Positions 45,874 to 55,603 of a stretch of DNA of 64,000 nt are shown here, piece by piece. Under the pieces are notes generated by a model that worked only from the letters and a program-made list of their open reading frames with translations, had not been told where the DNA came from and did no database searches. Position 1 is the stretch's first letter, and every line of letters starts with the position of its first letter. The translations under genes and the position numbers were made by a program. The DNA is from Clostridium omnivorum (GTDB lineage: Bacteria > Bacillota > Clostridia > Clostridiales > Clostridiaceae), in assembly GCF_026012015.1 (NCBI RefSeq), contig NZ_BRXR01000001.1, forward strand, positions 1 to 64,000, read 5' to 3'.

Positions 45874-46179
45874 TTACTTTTCTGTACTTTCTATTTTTTC
45901 TGTTTCATTATCACTTTCAGTGACTAAAACTTGAGAGATACCATTTTTATCAAGTTTAATTCTCATCTTATCTGGACCAGTTTGCATTATTACAAAATTA
46001 TCTTGTATGTTTACTATTTTGCCTATAATGCCTCCTCTTGACATAATCTCATCGTTAACCTTTAATCCAGACAACATTGCACTGTACTTCTTTTTCCTTT
46101 TGTTTTCAGGAACCAAGATTATTAAATAGAATATAGCAATCATTAATATAAAAGGTAAAAAACCAATTAAGCTCTGCAT
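45874..46179 (-). CDS. yajC: Preprotein translocase subunit YajC
   Basis: 101 residues: one N-terminal helix (LIGFLPFILMIAIFYLIIL), then the conserved LVPENKRKKKYSAMLSGLKV, NDEIMSRGGIIGKIVNIQDN and a short acidic tail (SDNETEKIESTEK). It is an accessory of SecDF. The gene follows tgt by about 100 bp on the same strand. The order queA-tgt-yajC is widespread. Confidence 0.93.
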   Translation of the reverse strand: MQSLIGFLPFILMIAIFYLIILVPENKRKKKYSAMLSGLKVNDEIMSRGGIIGKIVNIQDNFVIMQTGPDKMRIKLDKNGISQVLVTESDNETEKIESTEK

Positions 46180-46278
46180 ACTTAAAACCTCCTTCCATTA
46201 ATTCTTATACTATTATAAATTACAAGTATAATCTTATCAATACAAATATTTCATATTAACTAAAAAGCTTTAATTTTA

Positions 46279-47409
46279 TTAGGAGTTACTACTCCAAGCA
46301 TTTAGTTTTTCATTTTTATAATCATCAAAATAATCTCCATCAATGGCATCTCTTATTTCTTGCATCATATTATTATAAAAATACAAATTATGTAAAACAC
46401 ACAATCTCATAGCTAGCATTTCCTTAGCTTTAAATAAATGCCTAATATAAGCCCTTGTATAATGCTTACAAGCTGGACATTGACATCCTTCATCAATTGG
46501 GCTACCATCTGTTTCATACTTTGCATTCATAAGATTGATCTTTCCATCTTTAGTGAATACATGACCATGACGACCATTTCTAGCAGGAAGGACACAATCA
46601 AAAAAATCTACTCCTCTAGATACTGCTTCTAAAATGTTGCTTGGAGTACCTACTCCCATTAAATATATTGGTTTGTTCTGTGGAAGATATGGCACTACGG
46701 AATCAATGATTCTGTACATCTCTTCATGAGTCTCACCAACAGCAAGACCACCAATAGCATATCCATCTAGATTCATTTTTGAAATTGTCTTTGCATGTTC
46801 TATTCTTATATCATCATAGGTTCCACCCTGATTAATTCCAAAAAGCATCTGCTTTTTATTAACTGTATCTTCAAGCGAATTTAATCTATCCATTTCTATT
46901 TTACATCTTTCAAGCCATCTTGTTGTTCTTTCAACAGACTGCTCAACATATTCTCTAGAGGAAGGGTTAGGTATACATTCATCAAAGGCCATTGCTATTG
47001 TAGATCCAAGATTACTTTGAATTTGCATACTTTCTTCAGGTCCCATAAAGATTTTCTTTCCATCAATATGAGAGCTAAAATAAACGCCTTCCTCTTTTAT
47101 TTTTCTCATTTGTGACAATGAAAAAACCTGAAACCCACCTGAATCCGTAAGAATAGGTCTATCCCAATTCATGAACTTATGTAGGCCACCCATCTGCCTT
47201 ACAATCTTATCCCCAGGTCTTAAATGAAGATGATAAGTATTTGAAAGTTCCACTTGACAGTTTATTTCCTTCAAGTCCATAGAGGAAACTGCGCCTTTTA
47301 TAGCACCTAGCGTACCAACATTCATAAATACTGGTGTTTGTATCACACCGTGAGGCGTAGTAAATTCTCCTCTTCTTATCTTGCCACTTTTCTTGAGTAA
47401 TTTATACAA
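46279..47409 (-). CDS. tgt: tRNA-guanine transglycosylase
   Basis: Exchanges G34 for preQ1 in tRNAs with GUN anticodons. About 376 residues. ILTDSGGFQVFSLSQMRKIK near residue 90 carries the catalytic Asp, and RNGRHGHVFTKDG near 275 the second Asp region. The zinc site is CQCPACKHYTRAYIRHLF. I take the TTG at 47409 as start (YKLLKKSGKIRRGEFTTPHG), nine bases after AGAGGA; the GTG three codons earlier touches that RBS. Confidence 0.96.
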   Translation of the reverse strand: MYKLLKKSGKIRRGEFTTPHGVIQTPVFMNVGTLGAIKGAVSSMDLKEINCQVELSNTYHLHLRPGDKIVRQMGGLHKFMNWDRPILTDSGGFQVFSLSQMRKIKEEGVYFSSHIDGKKIFMGPEESMQIQSNLGSTIAMAFDECIPNPSSREYVEQSVERTTRWLERCKIEMDRLNSLEDTVNKKQMLFGINQGGTYDDIRIEHAKTISKMNLDGYAIGGLAVGETHEEMYRIIDSVVPYLPQNKPIYLMGVGTPSNILEAVSRGVDFFDCVLPARNGRHGHVFTKDGKINLMNAKYETDGSPIDEGCQCPACKHYTRAYIRHLFKAKEMLAMRLCVLHNLYFYNNMMQEIRDAIDGDYFDDYKNEKLNAWSSNS

Positions 47410-47445
47410 ATTTGTCACTTCCTCTTTATCAAAAATAGTAATATA

Positions 47446-48471
47446 TTATGATATAAACATAGCATCTCCAAAGCTAAAGAATCTATATTTATTCTCTACT
47501 GCTTTATTATAAGCATTTAGTATTATTTCTCTGTTAGAAAGAGCGCTTACAAGCATAATGAGAGTTGATTCTGGTAAATGAAAATTAGTAATAAGTGCAT
47601 CAACTATTTTGAAATTATATCCAGGATATATAAAAATATTTGTCCATCCTGATTGTTCTCTTACCATACCATTCTCATCACCAATAGTTTCAAGTGTTCT
47701 ACAGGAAGTTGTACCAACTGCTATGACTCTATTTCCCTTTTGCTTTGCTTCATTAATTATATTTGCTGTTTCCTTTGTCATTATGTAGTATTCAGAATGC
47801 ATATGGTGTTCCTCTATTTTATCCACCTTAACTGGTCTAAAGGTACCTAGACCAACATGCAATGTAATAAAAGCAAGTTTTACACCTTTATTTTTAATTT
47901 TATTTAAAAGTTCATCAGTAAAATGTAGTCCTGCTGTAGGCGCTGCTGCTGAACCAACTTCCTTTGAGTATACAGTTTGATACCTCTCCTTATCGTCAAG
48001 TTTTTCCTTTATATATGGTGGTAATGGCATTTGTCCTAATTTGTCGAGCACTTGTTCAAAAATACCTTCATAATAAAACTTAACTATTCTACTTCCCTCT
48101 TCACCAAGCCCAATAACTTCCGCAGTAAGTTCACCGTTTCCAAATACAAACTTTGTACCAACTTGAGCTCTTTTTCCTGGCTTCACAAGAGTTTCCCAAG
48201 TATCAAGTTCAATCCTCTTTAATAACAAAAATTCTATTTTGCCTCCTGAACCTTCCTTTGCACCTATTAGTCTTGCTGGTAATACCCTTGTATTATTTAA
48301 AACAAGGCAGTCTCCTGGATTTAAATAATCAATTATATCTTTAAAAACCTTATGCTTTATTTCTCCATTTTCCTTATTGAGAACCATTAGCCTAGATTCA
48401 TCTCTTTTCTCTATTGGAACCTGTGCAATAAGTTCCTCTGGCAAATCAAAATAAAAATCCTTTACGTCCAA
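47446..48471 (-). CDS. queA: S-adenosylmethionine:tRNA ribosyltransferase-isomerase
   Basis: QueA transfers the ribosyl group of SAM to preQ1 in tRNA, giving epoxyqueuosine. About 341 residues. It has [20 protein letters not shown] at the start, [20 protein letters not shown] near 55, [18 protein letters not shown] near 171 and the C-terminal [29 protein letters not shown] just precedes the TTG at 48471, so I prefer it over the GTG three codons upstream. Immediately upstream of tgt; both belong to the same pathway. Confidence 0.96.
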   Translation of the reverse strand: MDVKDFYFDLPEELIAQVPIEKRDESRLMVLNKENGEIKHKVFKDIIDYLNPGDCLVLNNTRVLPARLIGAKEGSGGKIEFLLLKRIELDTWETLVKPGKRAQVGTKFVFGNGELTAEVIGLGEEGSRIVKFYYEGIFEQVLDKLGQMPLPPYIKEKLDDKERYQTVYSKEVGSAAAPTAGLHFTDELLNKIKNKGVKLAFITLHVGLGTFRPVKVDKIEEHHMHSEYYIMTKETANIINEAKQKGNRVIAVGTTSCRTLETIGDENGMVREQSGWTNIFIYPGYNFKIVDALITNFHLPESTLIMLVSALSNREIILNAYNKAVENKYRFFSFGDAMFIS

Positions 48472-48509
48472 AAATTTCACCCTCTTAAAATTATAGTACT
48501 TTACTTAGT

Positions 48510-49547
48510 TTATTCATCAAATATTGTACACTGTTTATTATCAAAGCCCTTTTTTCCCGGTGCTCTATTTAAGTGCTTAAAAGCTTTTTCCGTTGCAACT
48601 CTTCCTCTTGGAGTTCTTAATATAAAGCCCTTTTGAAGGAGATATGGTTCATAAACATCTTCAATGGTATCCAATTCCTCTCCAATAAAATATGATAGTG
48701 TTTCAAGTCCAACTGGTCCGCCATTAAAATTATCTATGATAGCCACTAATATTTTATTATCAATACTGTCAAAGCCTTCCTTGTCTACATCTAAAAGCTC
48801 CAATGCGGATTTAGCAATTTCTAAATCCACAACACCTTGTCCTTTAACATCCGAGTAATCTCTAACCCTTTTTAAAAGTCTGTTTGCAATTCTAGGTGTT
48901 CCTCTTGATCTCTTTCCTATCTCAAAGGCAGCTTGTTCAGTAATTTTTGTTTCCAGGATGTCTGCTGATCTTATTATAATTTCCATTAATTCATTTTCAT
49001 TATAAAATTCCATTGGGCATAGCACTCCAAATCTATCTCGAAGAGGAGCTGTCAAAAGTCCTACCCTAGTAGTTGCTCCAATTAACGTGAACTTTGGCAA
49101 ATCTAATCGAATTGATTTTGCTGCTGCACCCTTTCCTATAACAATATCTAATGCATAATCCTCCATGGCAGGATACAATATTTCTTCTACATTTCTATTA
49201 AGTCTGTGGATTTCATCTATAAATAGTACATCAAAGTCACTAAGACTGGTTAAAATTGCAGCTAAATCTCCTGCTCTTTCGATTGCCGGTCCTGAAGTAA
49301 TTTTTAAGCTTCCCTTCATCTCTTTAGCAATAATATTAGCTAAGGTTGTTTTACCAAGTCCGGGAGGCCCATATAGAAGCACATGGTCCAATGCTTCATT
49401 TCTTTTTTTTGCAGCCTCGATAAAGATGCCGAGTTTCTCCTTAACCTTTTCTTGACCTATGTATTCTTTTAATCTTTGAGGTCTCAAACTTAATTCACTG
49501 TAACTATCTTCTTCTCTATTTAAAGCTGAAACAAATCTTTCTTCCAT
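48510..49547 (-). CDS. ruvB: Holliday junction branch migration helicase RuvB
   Basis: AAA+ motor of branch migration, 345 residues. The N-terminal [20 protein letters not shown], Walker [20 protein letters not shown] near residue 58, Walker [21 protein letters not shown] near 110, sensor 1 [18 protein letters not shown], and C-terminal winged helix with [13 protein letters not shown] are all present. It lies 10 bp after ruvA and is followed by queA and tgt, a common clostridial order. Confidence 0.97.
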   Translation of the reverse strand: MEERFVSALNREEDSYSELSLRPQRLKEYIGQEKVKEKLGIFIEAAKKRNEALDHVLLYGPPGLGKTTLANIIAKEMKGSLKITSGPAIERAGDLAAILTSLSDFDVLFIDEIHRLNRNVEEILYPAMEDYALDIVIGKGAAAKSIRLDLPKFTLIGATTRVGLLTAPLRDRFGVLCPMEFYNENELMEIIIRSADILETKITEQAAFEIGKRSRGTPRIANRLLKRVRDYSDVKGQGVVDLEIAKSALELLDVDKEGFDSIDNKILVAIIDNFNGGPVGLETLSYFIGEELDTIEDVYEPYLLQKGFILRTPRGRVATEKAFKHLNRAPGKKGFDNKQCTIFDE

Positions 49548-49557
49548 AGCATTCTCC

Positions 49558-50148
49558 TTAATTCATCAAATACTTAAGGCAGCTTTTAATTATATTTTCC
49601 AATGATTCCTCTGCTGGAACCATTTTTAATGCCTGTTCTGCTTCTTTTTCTGAGTACCCAAGTGAAACTAAAGCTTCAAGTGCTTCATCTAAGCTTCTGT
49701 TAAATACTTGTTGGTCTTCCATATTAGACTCTTTTATAAAATCTTTTAACTCTATTTTATCCTTTAATTCAAGTATAATTCTCTGAGCAGTTTTTTTACC
49801 AACTCCAGGAGCCTTAGTAATTGTTTTTTCATCTCCAGTAAGAATTGCATACTTTAAGTTATCAATGGTGCTTATAGAAAGTAGTGATAAAGATGCTTTT
49901 GCTCCTATTCCATTGATAGTGAGCAGCAGATTAAACATATTTAGTTCATCCTTACTCAAAAAACCATATAATCCTATAAAATCTTCCCTTACAATTTGTT
50001 GGAGGTACAATATTACCATTTCATTAGTTTTTGGCATTTTAGCTATGGTGCTACCAGAAGTAAAGATTTTATACCCAATACCACTATTATCTATAATAAT
50101 GTAATCTTTGTTCATTCCTACAAAAATACCTTTAATATATTCATACAC
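49558..50148 (-). CDS. ruvA: Holliday junction branch migration subunit RuvA
   Basis: 196 residues with the OB-fold domain I ([20 protein letters not shown]), two HhH motifs ([37 protein letters not shown]) and the RuvB-binding domain III at the C terminus ([20 protein letters not shown]). Forms the tetramer that holds the junction for RuvB. It is the first gene of ruvA-ruvB-queA-tgt. Confidence 0.96.
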   Translation of the reverse strand: MYEYIKGIFVGMNKDYIIIDNSGIGYKIFTSGSTIAKMPKTNEMVILYLQQIVREDFIGLYGFLSKDELNMFNLLLTINGIGAKASLSLLSISTIDNLKYAILTGDEKTITKAPGVGKKTAQRIILELKDKIELKDFIKESNMEDQQVFNRSLDEALEALVSLGYSEKEAEQALKMVPAEESLENIIKSCLKYLMN

Positions 50149-50239
50149 AGCAGAAACCGCCCTTCTTTTGCATAGTTCTACAACTATAATTTTAACACAT
50201 ATATTACTTTACCATCATAGTAAAATTAATTCAATAAAA

Positions 50240-50271
50240 AAACTTGAGGATTGATTAGTATCCTCAAGTTT
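50240..50271 (-). terminator. Terminator of the bofC-like gene
   Basis: Minus strand AAACTTGAGGATA-CTAATCAA-TCCTCAAGTTT followed by TTTTATTG, overlapping the stop codon. Confidence 0.85.
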
Positions 50272-50878
50272 AACTTCTATCTATTAATTCACCAAAATCT
50301 TCATCAATTTTAGCCTCAGCACCATCCCTTGTGTCAAATTGAAAGTCTTTGCTGCCATTTGTAAGCAAATCAATATCTCCTTGTTTTAGCTTCTTTACTT
50401 GTATTTGCGTGATATCCTTGCTTTCATCTTCTAAAACAAGCTTTCCTTCGCTGTCTACCTTAAAAACAGCTAAATAATCTCCCTTAATTCCAATCACATA
50501 TTTTCCTGGTTTATAGATATCTACTTTCTTACGAAGCACAACTTCAGCCTTAGTTATTTTTTCAACTGTATAACCCATAGCTTCAATTTGCTGCTTTGTT
50601 TTACCTGCAAACTCTCCAGAATTTTGTTCCTTTTTATCTACTTCTTCACTCTTTTTATATTCTATATTTAAAATCACTTTTGCACTTGGTGAAACTGTTT
50701 CATCAGAGTTAAAGCTATTTAATGCCTTGTCTACATTAATAGTAGAACTATTTTTAGCCCTTTTAGGATTTGAACCATCATCAGCGAACTTCTTAAGTCC
50801 ATAATTATAGCTTATAGTAAAAGACACAACCAATATAAAGACACAAGAAATTATAATATAAATATTTTTTTTGGACAT
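50270..50878 (-). CDS. BofC C-terminal domain-containing protein
   Basis: 202 residues: one N-terminal membrane anchor or signal (KNIYIIISCVFILVVSFTIS), a low-complexity linker, and two small domains, the second resembling the BofC C-terminal domain (YVIGIKGDYLAVFKVDSEGK near residue 145; LKQGDIDLLTNG). In Bacillus BofC acts in the intermembrane space of the developing spore, restraining SpoIVB signalling to sigma-K. A function here is inferred from similarity only. AAGGAGGG precedes the ATG at 50878; an open frame extends further but has no RBS. Confidence 0.72.
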   Translation of the reverse strand: MSKKNIYIIISCVFILVVSFTISYNYGLKKFADDGSNPKRAKNSSTINVDKALNSFNSDETVSPSAKVILNIEYKKSEEVDKKEQNSGEFAGKTKQQIEAMGYTVEKITKAEVVLRKKVDIYKPGKYVIGIKGDYLAVFKVDSEGKLVLEDESKDITQIQVKKLKQGDIDLLTNGSKDFQFDTRDGAEAKIDEDFGELIDRS

Positions 50879-50960
50879 AATATCCCTCCTTATGAAAAAA
50901 TTATGTCCAAATTTTAAAACTTTATTCAATTAAAATAATTTCATAACGTATATTTTCCTA

Positions 50961-51191
50961 TTATTCATTCAACTGTATATTTTCTTCATATTCTCTTATA
51001 AGTTCTTCAATTTTAGGTGTACACCTTCTGCCAGAGCAGCCTCCTGATCCGGCTCCTGTAGCCTTCTGAACATCCTTTACAGTTCTTGCACCTGCTGCAA
51101 TAGCTTTTTTAATAGTTAACCTAGAAATGGCTTTGCAGAGACAAACCTTTGTTAATTTATCTAAAACTTCTTGATTTAAATTATTCTCCAT
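50961..51191 (-). CDS. BFD-like [2Fe-2S]-binding protein
   Basis: 76 residues of the BFD type (PF04324). The cysteines lie in VCLCKAIS and in the C-terminal GSGGCSGRRCTPKI, giving CxC-x(n)-CxxxxC; the helical turn between them (ARTVKDVQKATGAG) is typical. Such domains occur in bacterioferritin-associated ferredoxin and in NifU or nitrite reductase. A role in iron release or electron transfer is inferred. GAGGTG lies before the ATG at 51191. Confidence 0.82.
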   Translation of the reverse strand: MENNLNQEVLDKLTKVCLCKAISRLTIKKAIAAGARTVKDVQKATGAGSGGCSGRRCTPKIEELIREYEENIQLNE

Positions 51192-51296
51192 ATTACACCT
51201 CACAATAATTATAGTTTTCACTCATTTTATAACATTTCTCTATTAATAATAATTATTAGATATAGTATACTACAAATCTAATCCCTTGTAAATAAA

Positions 51297-51323
51297 AAGA
51301 ACTCAGGAAAACCTAAGTTCTTT
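51297..51323 (-). terminator. Terminator of the 59-residue protein gene
   Basis: Minus strand AAAGAACTTAGG-TTTT-CCTGAGTTCTTT followed by TTATTT. Confidence 0.8.
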
Positions 51324-51330
51324 AAATCTA

Positions 51331-51510
51331 TTATTCTTCTGAGTCTCCACTATGTTTAGGTTTATACATCATATATGCAGCAGCACCTAATCCTGCTATG
51401 GTAGCAACTGTTCCTGCTACTCCCAGTGCGGTATTTGACAACCTTTTTTTTCTTCTATTCGGCATTAGCCAATTAGCTACTGTGGTAGCACCAACTATCT
51501 CTTTAATCAT
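51331..51510 (-). CDS. Small single-helix membrane protein, unknown function
   Basis: 59 residues: MIKEIVGATTVANWLMPNRR, a basic stretch (RRKKRLSN) and one Ala/Gly-rich helix (ALGVAGTVATIAGLGAAAYM), then a short polar tail. No family is recognised; it vaguely resembles YtxH-like small proteins. GGAGGGTG precedes the ATG at 51510 and a good terminator follows, which argues that it is a real gene. Confidence 0.65.
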   Translation of the reverse strand: MIKEIVGATTVANWLMPNRRKKRLSNTALGVAGTVATIAGLGAAAYMMYKPKHSGDSEE

Positions 51511-51818
51511 ATTCTCACCCTCCAAAAGTTTGATATTTATATTTTGCATAATATTTATTACTTTATCCCTAAGTTATAAAATATTAATAATTAATTTACT
51601 AATGCAATTTATATTTACTTATATTAAATATTCTTTTATGCTCTTTAAATAAAAAACGTCTTGCTTTAAGAGCCATCTTCATTAAGCTCATCAGTTTTTT
51701 CTATAACAAGCTCACCCTTCTTCATGAACATAAAACATATTTTTTCAAGTAAATCATGGCAAAAGTAAAAGAATAAAAGAATTTAACTTCTTTTATTCTT
51801 TTCTAACTTCTAAATACA
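51511..51818. other. Intergenic stretch with a strong inverted repeat and a short open frame
   Basis: At 51767-51802 AAAAGAATAAAAGAA and TTCTTTTATTCTTTT form a perfect 15-bp inverted repeat. On the minus strand a short open frame ending at about 51669 (MKKGELVIEKTDELNEDGS) lies beyond it; it has no RBS and no known family, and may be a decayed gene end. Promoters of the 59-residue gene should be here too. Confidence 0.35.
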
Positions 51819-51819
51819 A

Positions 51820-51864
51820 AAAACACTTCGGTATGTAACCAAGCTGTACATACCAAAGTGTTTT
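51820..51864 (-). terminator. Terminator of yebC
   Basis: Minus strand AAAACACTTTGGTATGTA, a short loop and TACATACCGAAGTGTTTT, followed by TTTG. The stem is 18 bp with one mismatch. Confidence 0.88.
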
Positions 51865-51874
51865 TAATTTTATA

Positions 51875-52612
51875 TTATTCTTCAAATCCTTCTGGGAACT
51901 CAGCGTTGTGGAACACGTCCTGAACATCATCGTCATCTTCAAGTGCATCCAGCATCTTTTGGATTTTTACCGCTGTTTCCTCATCTACTGAAGAATATGT
52001 ATCTGGTACCATCTTTAGATCCGCCTCTAGGAATTCTACTCCATTGTTTTCTAAAGTTTCTCTTACAGTACCAAAATCTTCAGGTGTTGTAGTTATTACA
52101 TATACTTCATCTTCTGCTTCGAAATCTTCTGCTCCTGCATCTAACGCAAGCATCATTAATTCTTCTTCATCCATTGCATCCTTTTCAACAATCATTTGAC
52201 CTTTATTTTGGAACATGAATGAAACGCAGCCAGTAGATCCCATGTTTCCACCATACTTTGAAAAAGCATGTCTTACATTACCTGCAGATCTATTTTTGTT
52301 TTCTGTAAGTACGTTAACAATTACAGCAACTCCACCTGGTGCATAGCCTTCATAAACTATTTCTTCGTAGTTTACTCCTTCCATTTCTCCAGCACCTTTT
52401 TTAATAGCTCTTGTAACAGTGTCCAGAGGCATGTTATTAGCTTTTGCTTTTGCAATAACGTCTCTTAGTTTACCATTGGTATCCGGATTTGATCCACCCA
52501 TTTTTGCTGCAACGGCTATTTCTTTACCTATCTTAGTAAAAATTTTACCTCTTTTTGCATCTGTTTTACCTTTTTTTGCTTGTATATTATGCCATTTAGA
52601 ATGTCCTGACAT
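51875..52612 (-). CDS. yebC: YebC/PmpR family protein
   Basis: 245 residues, the three-domain YebC/TACO1 fold: [20 protein letters not shown] at the start, [40 protein letters not shown] near 94 and the acidic C terminus. Family members are described as transcriptional regulators and, more recently, as translation factors helping at polyproline stretches. GGAGGAGA precedes the ATG at 52612. Single gene with a strong terminator. Confidence 0.94.
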   Translation of the reverse strand: MSGHSKWHNIQAKKGKTDAKRGKIFTKIGKEIAVAAKMGGSNPDTNGKLRDVIAKAKANNMPLDTVTRAIKKGAGEMEGVNYEEIVYEGYAPGGVAVIVNVLTENKNRSAGNVRHAFSKYGGNMGSTGCVSFMFQNKGQMIVEKDAMDEEELMMLALDAGAEDFEAEDEVYVITTTPEDFGTVRETLENNGVEFLEADLKMVPDTYSSVDEETAVKIQKMLDALEDDDDVQDVFHNAEFPEGFEE

Positions 52613-52722
52613 AAAATCTCCTCCTAACACAAATGTTGTATATAAGAATTTATATTTTTCTATCGGATAAACACCTTAAATATTATAACACAAGAAATTA
52701 TTTCAGTAAAATATTTTGTATA

Positions 52723-53367
52723 CTATTCTTTAAACAACTTATTTTCAAGTTTAAAATAATAATCCGGCCTTCCCGAATCAATTATTGCCTTGCCAGAGGT
52801 TGCATCAGTAATTTCCAGTTTTATCTGCTCTATTTTTTCAACTTCATTACTCATATGTAGCCTTACCTTATCTGTATATTCAATTTGATCAATATACCAA
52901 AGGTTCTGGGAACATATATACTGAACTTTTCCAAGCAAATCATAATCTATAAGAATCTCAACAGGACATCCCATTACCTTTTCTACTACTCCAGCTTCCT
53001 TTATTCCAATGGATGCACCTTTAGAATATGCTCTTACAAGTCCGCCAGCCCCTAAAAGTATCCCGCCAAAATATCTAGTCACTACCACAACCACATCTGT
53101 TATATCGCTTTTTTTTATTACTTCAAGCACAGGTATTCCAGCTGTGCCCTGCGGCTCACCATCATCGCTGTAACGCTGAATTCCCTTGCTTTCTCCAATA
53201 ATATATGCATAAACATTATGAGTTGCTTGTTTATGTTGATTTCTTATCTGATTAATAAAATTTCGAGCCTCTTCCTCGTTATAAACCCTTTTAACATGAC
53301 CTATAAATAAGGATTTTTTTTCTTCAAATTCAGCTTTAGCTTCTTTTAAAACTGTATAATAACTCAT
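52723..53367 (-). CDS. YigZ/IMPACT family protein
   Basis: 214 residues with the UPF0029 N-terminal domain (KSLFIGHVKRVYNEEEARNF; KQATHNVYAYIIG; QRYSDDGEPQGTAGIPVLEV; TRYFGGILLGAGGLVRAYSK) and a C-terminal DUF1949 ferredoxin-like domain. Eukaryotic IMPACT regulates GCN2; the bacterial role is not established. It lies upstream of yebC, with its own gap of about 110 bp. Confidence 0.9.
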   Translation of the reverse strand: MSYYTVLKEAKAEFEEKKSLFIGHVKRVYNEEEARNFINQIRNQHKQATHNVYAYIIGESKGIQRYSDDGEPQGTAGIPVLEVIKKSDITDVVVVVTRYFGGILLGAGGLVRAYSKGASIGIKEAGVVEKVMGCPVEILIDYDLLGKVQYICSQNLWYIDQIEYTDKVRLHMSNEVEKIEQIKLEITDATSGKAIIDSGRPDYYFKLENKLFKE

Positions 53368-53405
53368 TTAGTCACCACCACTTATTAATTACAATATTCA
53401 ACTAT

Positions 53406-54071
53406 TTAATTGGAAACCCTATCCATAAACTCTTTTGCAGCATTCTTAATATACTGTTTGTCCGATAAAGTATATATAGTTTCAATCCTTTTTAACGCAT
53501 TTTTGCTCTTTAACTTTGTAAGTGCCTTGATAGCATACTGAACAACCTGAGGATTTTCATCATCTAGAGATCTAATTAAGGGACCTTCAAAAGAAGTTAA
53601 TTCCATCTTTCCCATTGCTGAAACTGCCATTCTCCTTATATTAACATGTTTATGAACTAATGCTTTTAGTAGAATATCAGAATAATCTTTATCTTTTAAT
53701 TCACCAACAATCCAAACTGCACACTCTTTATCCTTTGAAAGCATATCGGTATAGTTTCTTCTAATGAAGCTCAAGAGTGCCTTTTGATTAATCTGGTCAA
53801 TAGAATTTAGTAAATTAATCTTATCTAGCTTTCCAGCGTTACAGATACTATTGAACAATTCTCTTTCATCTTTGCTTTTAGCAAGAAATCTGTATTTAAT
53901 TTTACCTTTAATTAAATGTTCCTGAACTACTACTTTTTCCAAATTTCTTATTTTACAAATAGCATCAATAGGCTTTCCCTCTAAAAAAAGAAAATAGGAA
54001 ATGTCCTCATTAGCATATTCTTCAGCCTTATTCCAATCAATTTTTATTAGGCCTTTACTCAAAACTATCAC
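53406..54071 (-). CDS. HEAT-repeat domain protein
   Basis: 221 residues. The N-terminal half (to residue 110) is of unknown type; the C-terminal half has HEAT-like repeats (WIVGELKDKDYSDILLKALV, NIRRMAVSAMGKMELTSFEG, PQVVQYAIKALTKLKSKNAL). HEAT proteins usually mediate protein binding. The apparent GTG start overlaps the end of the MocR gene by 4 bp, suggesting coupled translation with that regulator. Other starts nearby are possible. Confidence 0.7.
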   Translation of the reverse strand: MIVLSKGLIKIDWNKAEEYANEDISYFLFLEGKPIDAICKIRNLEKVVVQEHLIKGKIKYRFLAKSKDERELFNSICNAGKLDKINLLNSIDQINQKALLSFIRRNYTDMLSKDKECAVWIVGELKDKDYSDILLKALVHKHVNIRRMAVSAMGKMELTSFEGPLIRSLDDENPQVVQYAIKALTKLKSKNALKRIETIYTLSDKQYIKNAAKEFMDRVSN

Positions 54072-55480
54072 TCACTTTTTAACATATTATTTATAATATT
54101 CAATCCTTTTTCTATTTTTTCATTTGATACCTGTGAAAATCCAAGCCTAAAGTATTCTTCTCCCTCTTTAGGGTATTTATGAAAAAGTACCCCTGGAGTT
54201 AATAATACTCCACTTTCTTTACATTTATAAAACAAATCAATGCTATTTACTTTAGAACTACTATCTATTTGCAGGTAAAAATTTAATCCTCCACCAGGAC
54301 TATTAAAACATACTTTATCACATAGAATTTGCATAATCTTATCTTCCATATACTTATATCTATTTGCATAAATGTCCTTTAAAGAGGTAATATGCTCTCT
54401 CCAAAACCCTTTTTCTATATACAATGAAAGGGCCCTTTGCATTAAACTTGAAGTTGAAATATCTGAATTAACTTTTGAGTTTTGAATTGATTCCCTAAAT
54501 TTTACTGGTGCTATAAGGTATCCTATTCTTATACCAGGTAAAAAAATTTTTGAAAAACTCTTTATGTATATTACTCTATCACTATCATCCATAGCTTTAA
54601 AGCTTTTATATTCAATATTTTCATCATATATTAATTCAGAAAGGTAATCATCTTCAATAATATAAAAGTCATAGTACTCTGCCATATCTAAGATTTCCTT
54701 CTTTTTAGAAAGGCTATATGTCATGCCAGTTGGATTTTGAAAATAACTCATTAAATAGAAGCATTTTATTTTATTTTTCTTTAAAATCTTTTCAAATTGA
54801 TTTAAATCTATACCATCCTGAAGCATAGGCACTTCATAAATATTCGTTCTTCTTCCTTTAAAAACAGAAAGTGCTCCACTATATGTTGGCTTTTCAACAA
54901 TAATATTATCATTAACATTTAGTAAAGCCTTAGATACTATGTCTATTCCTTGTTGAGCACCGGACACAATTAGCACATCCTCTGTGCTAAGTTTGTTATT
55001 CCAAAAATATTTATTAATATTGTTTCGTAGACCTTCATATCCTAACAACTCCTGATAAGTCAGTGCTTCCGCCCCATCTCTATCTAAGACTTCATTAATA
55101 ACCATTTTAAATGTAGACACCGGAAAGAATTCGCTACTAGCAGTTTCGCCAGTAAAATCAACATACTGGTTTAAAATGCTAGGTGAAAGCTTCTTGAGTG
55201 TATCTGAATAATCCTTTTTAAAATTTCTGCTAATTTCTTTTCTTTTAGCATAGGTTCCACTACCTACCTTCTGGACTGCATATCCCTCCACTTGAAGTCT
55301 TTTATAAGCATTAATTATGGTATCATTATTTACACCTAGAAGGTCCGATAGTTTTCTGATTGAAGGTAATTTTTCACCATCCTCAATAAAGTCACTATCA
55401 ATAAGCTTTTTAATATGTTTTGAGATTTGAATATATTTTGGTACCTCATCCAACTTAAAATTTAAATTATATTTATCCAT
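54068..55480 (-). CDS. MocR/PdxR-type GntR regulator with aminotransferase domain
   Basis: 470 residues: an N-terminal GntR winged helix (YIQISKHIKKLIDSDFIEDG; KLPSIRKLSDLLGVNNDTII) and a C-terminal fold I aminotransferase-like domain with IVSGAQQGIDIVSKALL, YFQNPTGMTYSLSKK, the PLP lysine in YIKSFSKIFLPGIRIGY near residue 303 and RLGFSQV. MocR proteins sense PLP or an amino acid. No pdx gene is adjacent, so the regulon is open; an inverted repeat lies just upstream of the start. Confidence 0.9.
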   Translation of the reverse strand: MDKYNLNFKLDEVPKYIQISKHIKKLIDSDFIEDGEKLPSIRKLSDLLGVNNDTIINAYKRLQVEGYAVQKVGSGTYAKRKEISRNFKKDYSDTLKKLSPSILNQYVDFTGETASSEFFPVSTFKMVINEVLDRDGAEALTYQELLGYEGLRNNINKYFWNNKLSTEDVLIVSGAQQGIDIVSKALLNVNDNIIVEKPTYSGALSVFKGRRTNIYEVPMLQDGIDLNQFEKILKKNKIKCFYLMSYFQNPTGMTYSLSKKKEILDMAEYYDFYIIEDDYLSELIYDENIEYKSFKAMDDSDRVIYIKSFSKIFLPGIRIGYLIAPVKFRESIQNSKVNSDISTSSLMQRALSLYIEKGFWREHITSLKDIYANRYKYMEDKIMQILCDKVCFNSPGGGLNFYLQIDSSSKVNSIDLFYKCKESGVLLTPGVLFHKYPKEGEEYFRLGFSQVSNEKIEKGLNIINNMLKSE

Positions 55481-55511
55481 TTAATCACCTATTTTAATAT
55501 TATGAATAGTT

Positions 55512-55553
55512 TAAGCTACTACCACAAAATTTACAATATGTGATAGTAGCTTA
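55512..55553. repeat. Long inverted repeat upstream of the MocR gene
   Basis: TAAGCTACTACCACA at 55512-55526 and TGTGATAGTAGCTTA at 55539-55553: a 15-bp inverted repeat with one mismatch and a 12-base spacer. It lacks a T run, so it is either a terminator of the upstream nucleotidyltransferase gene or an operator for the MocR regulator. Confidence 0.5.
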
Positions 55554-55603
55554 CTTTTCTCAAAAAACAACTTTTTATTGAATTAGCTAAGGTATTTCGT
55601 ATA

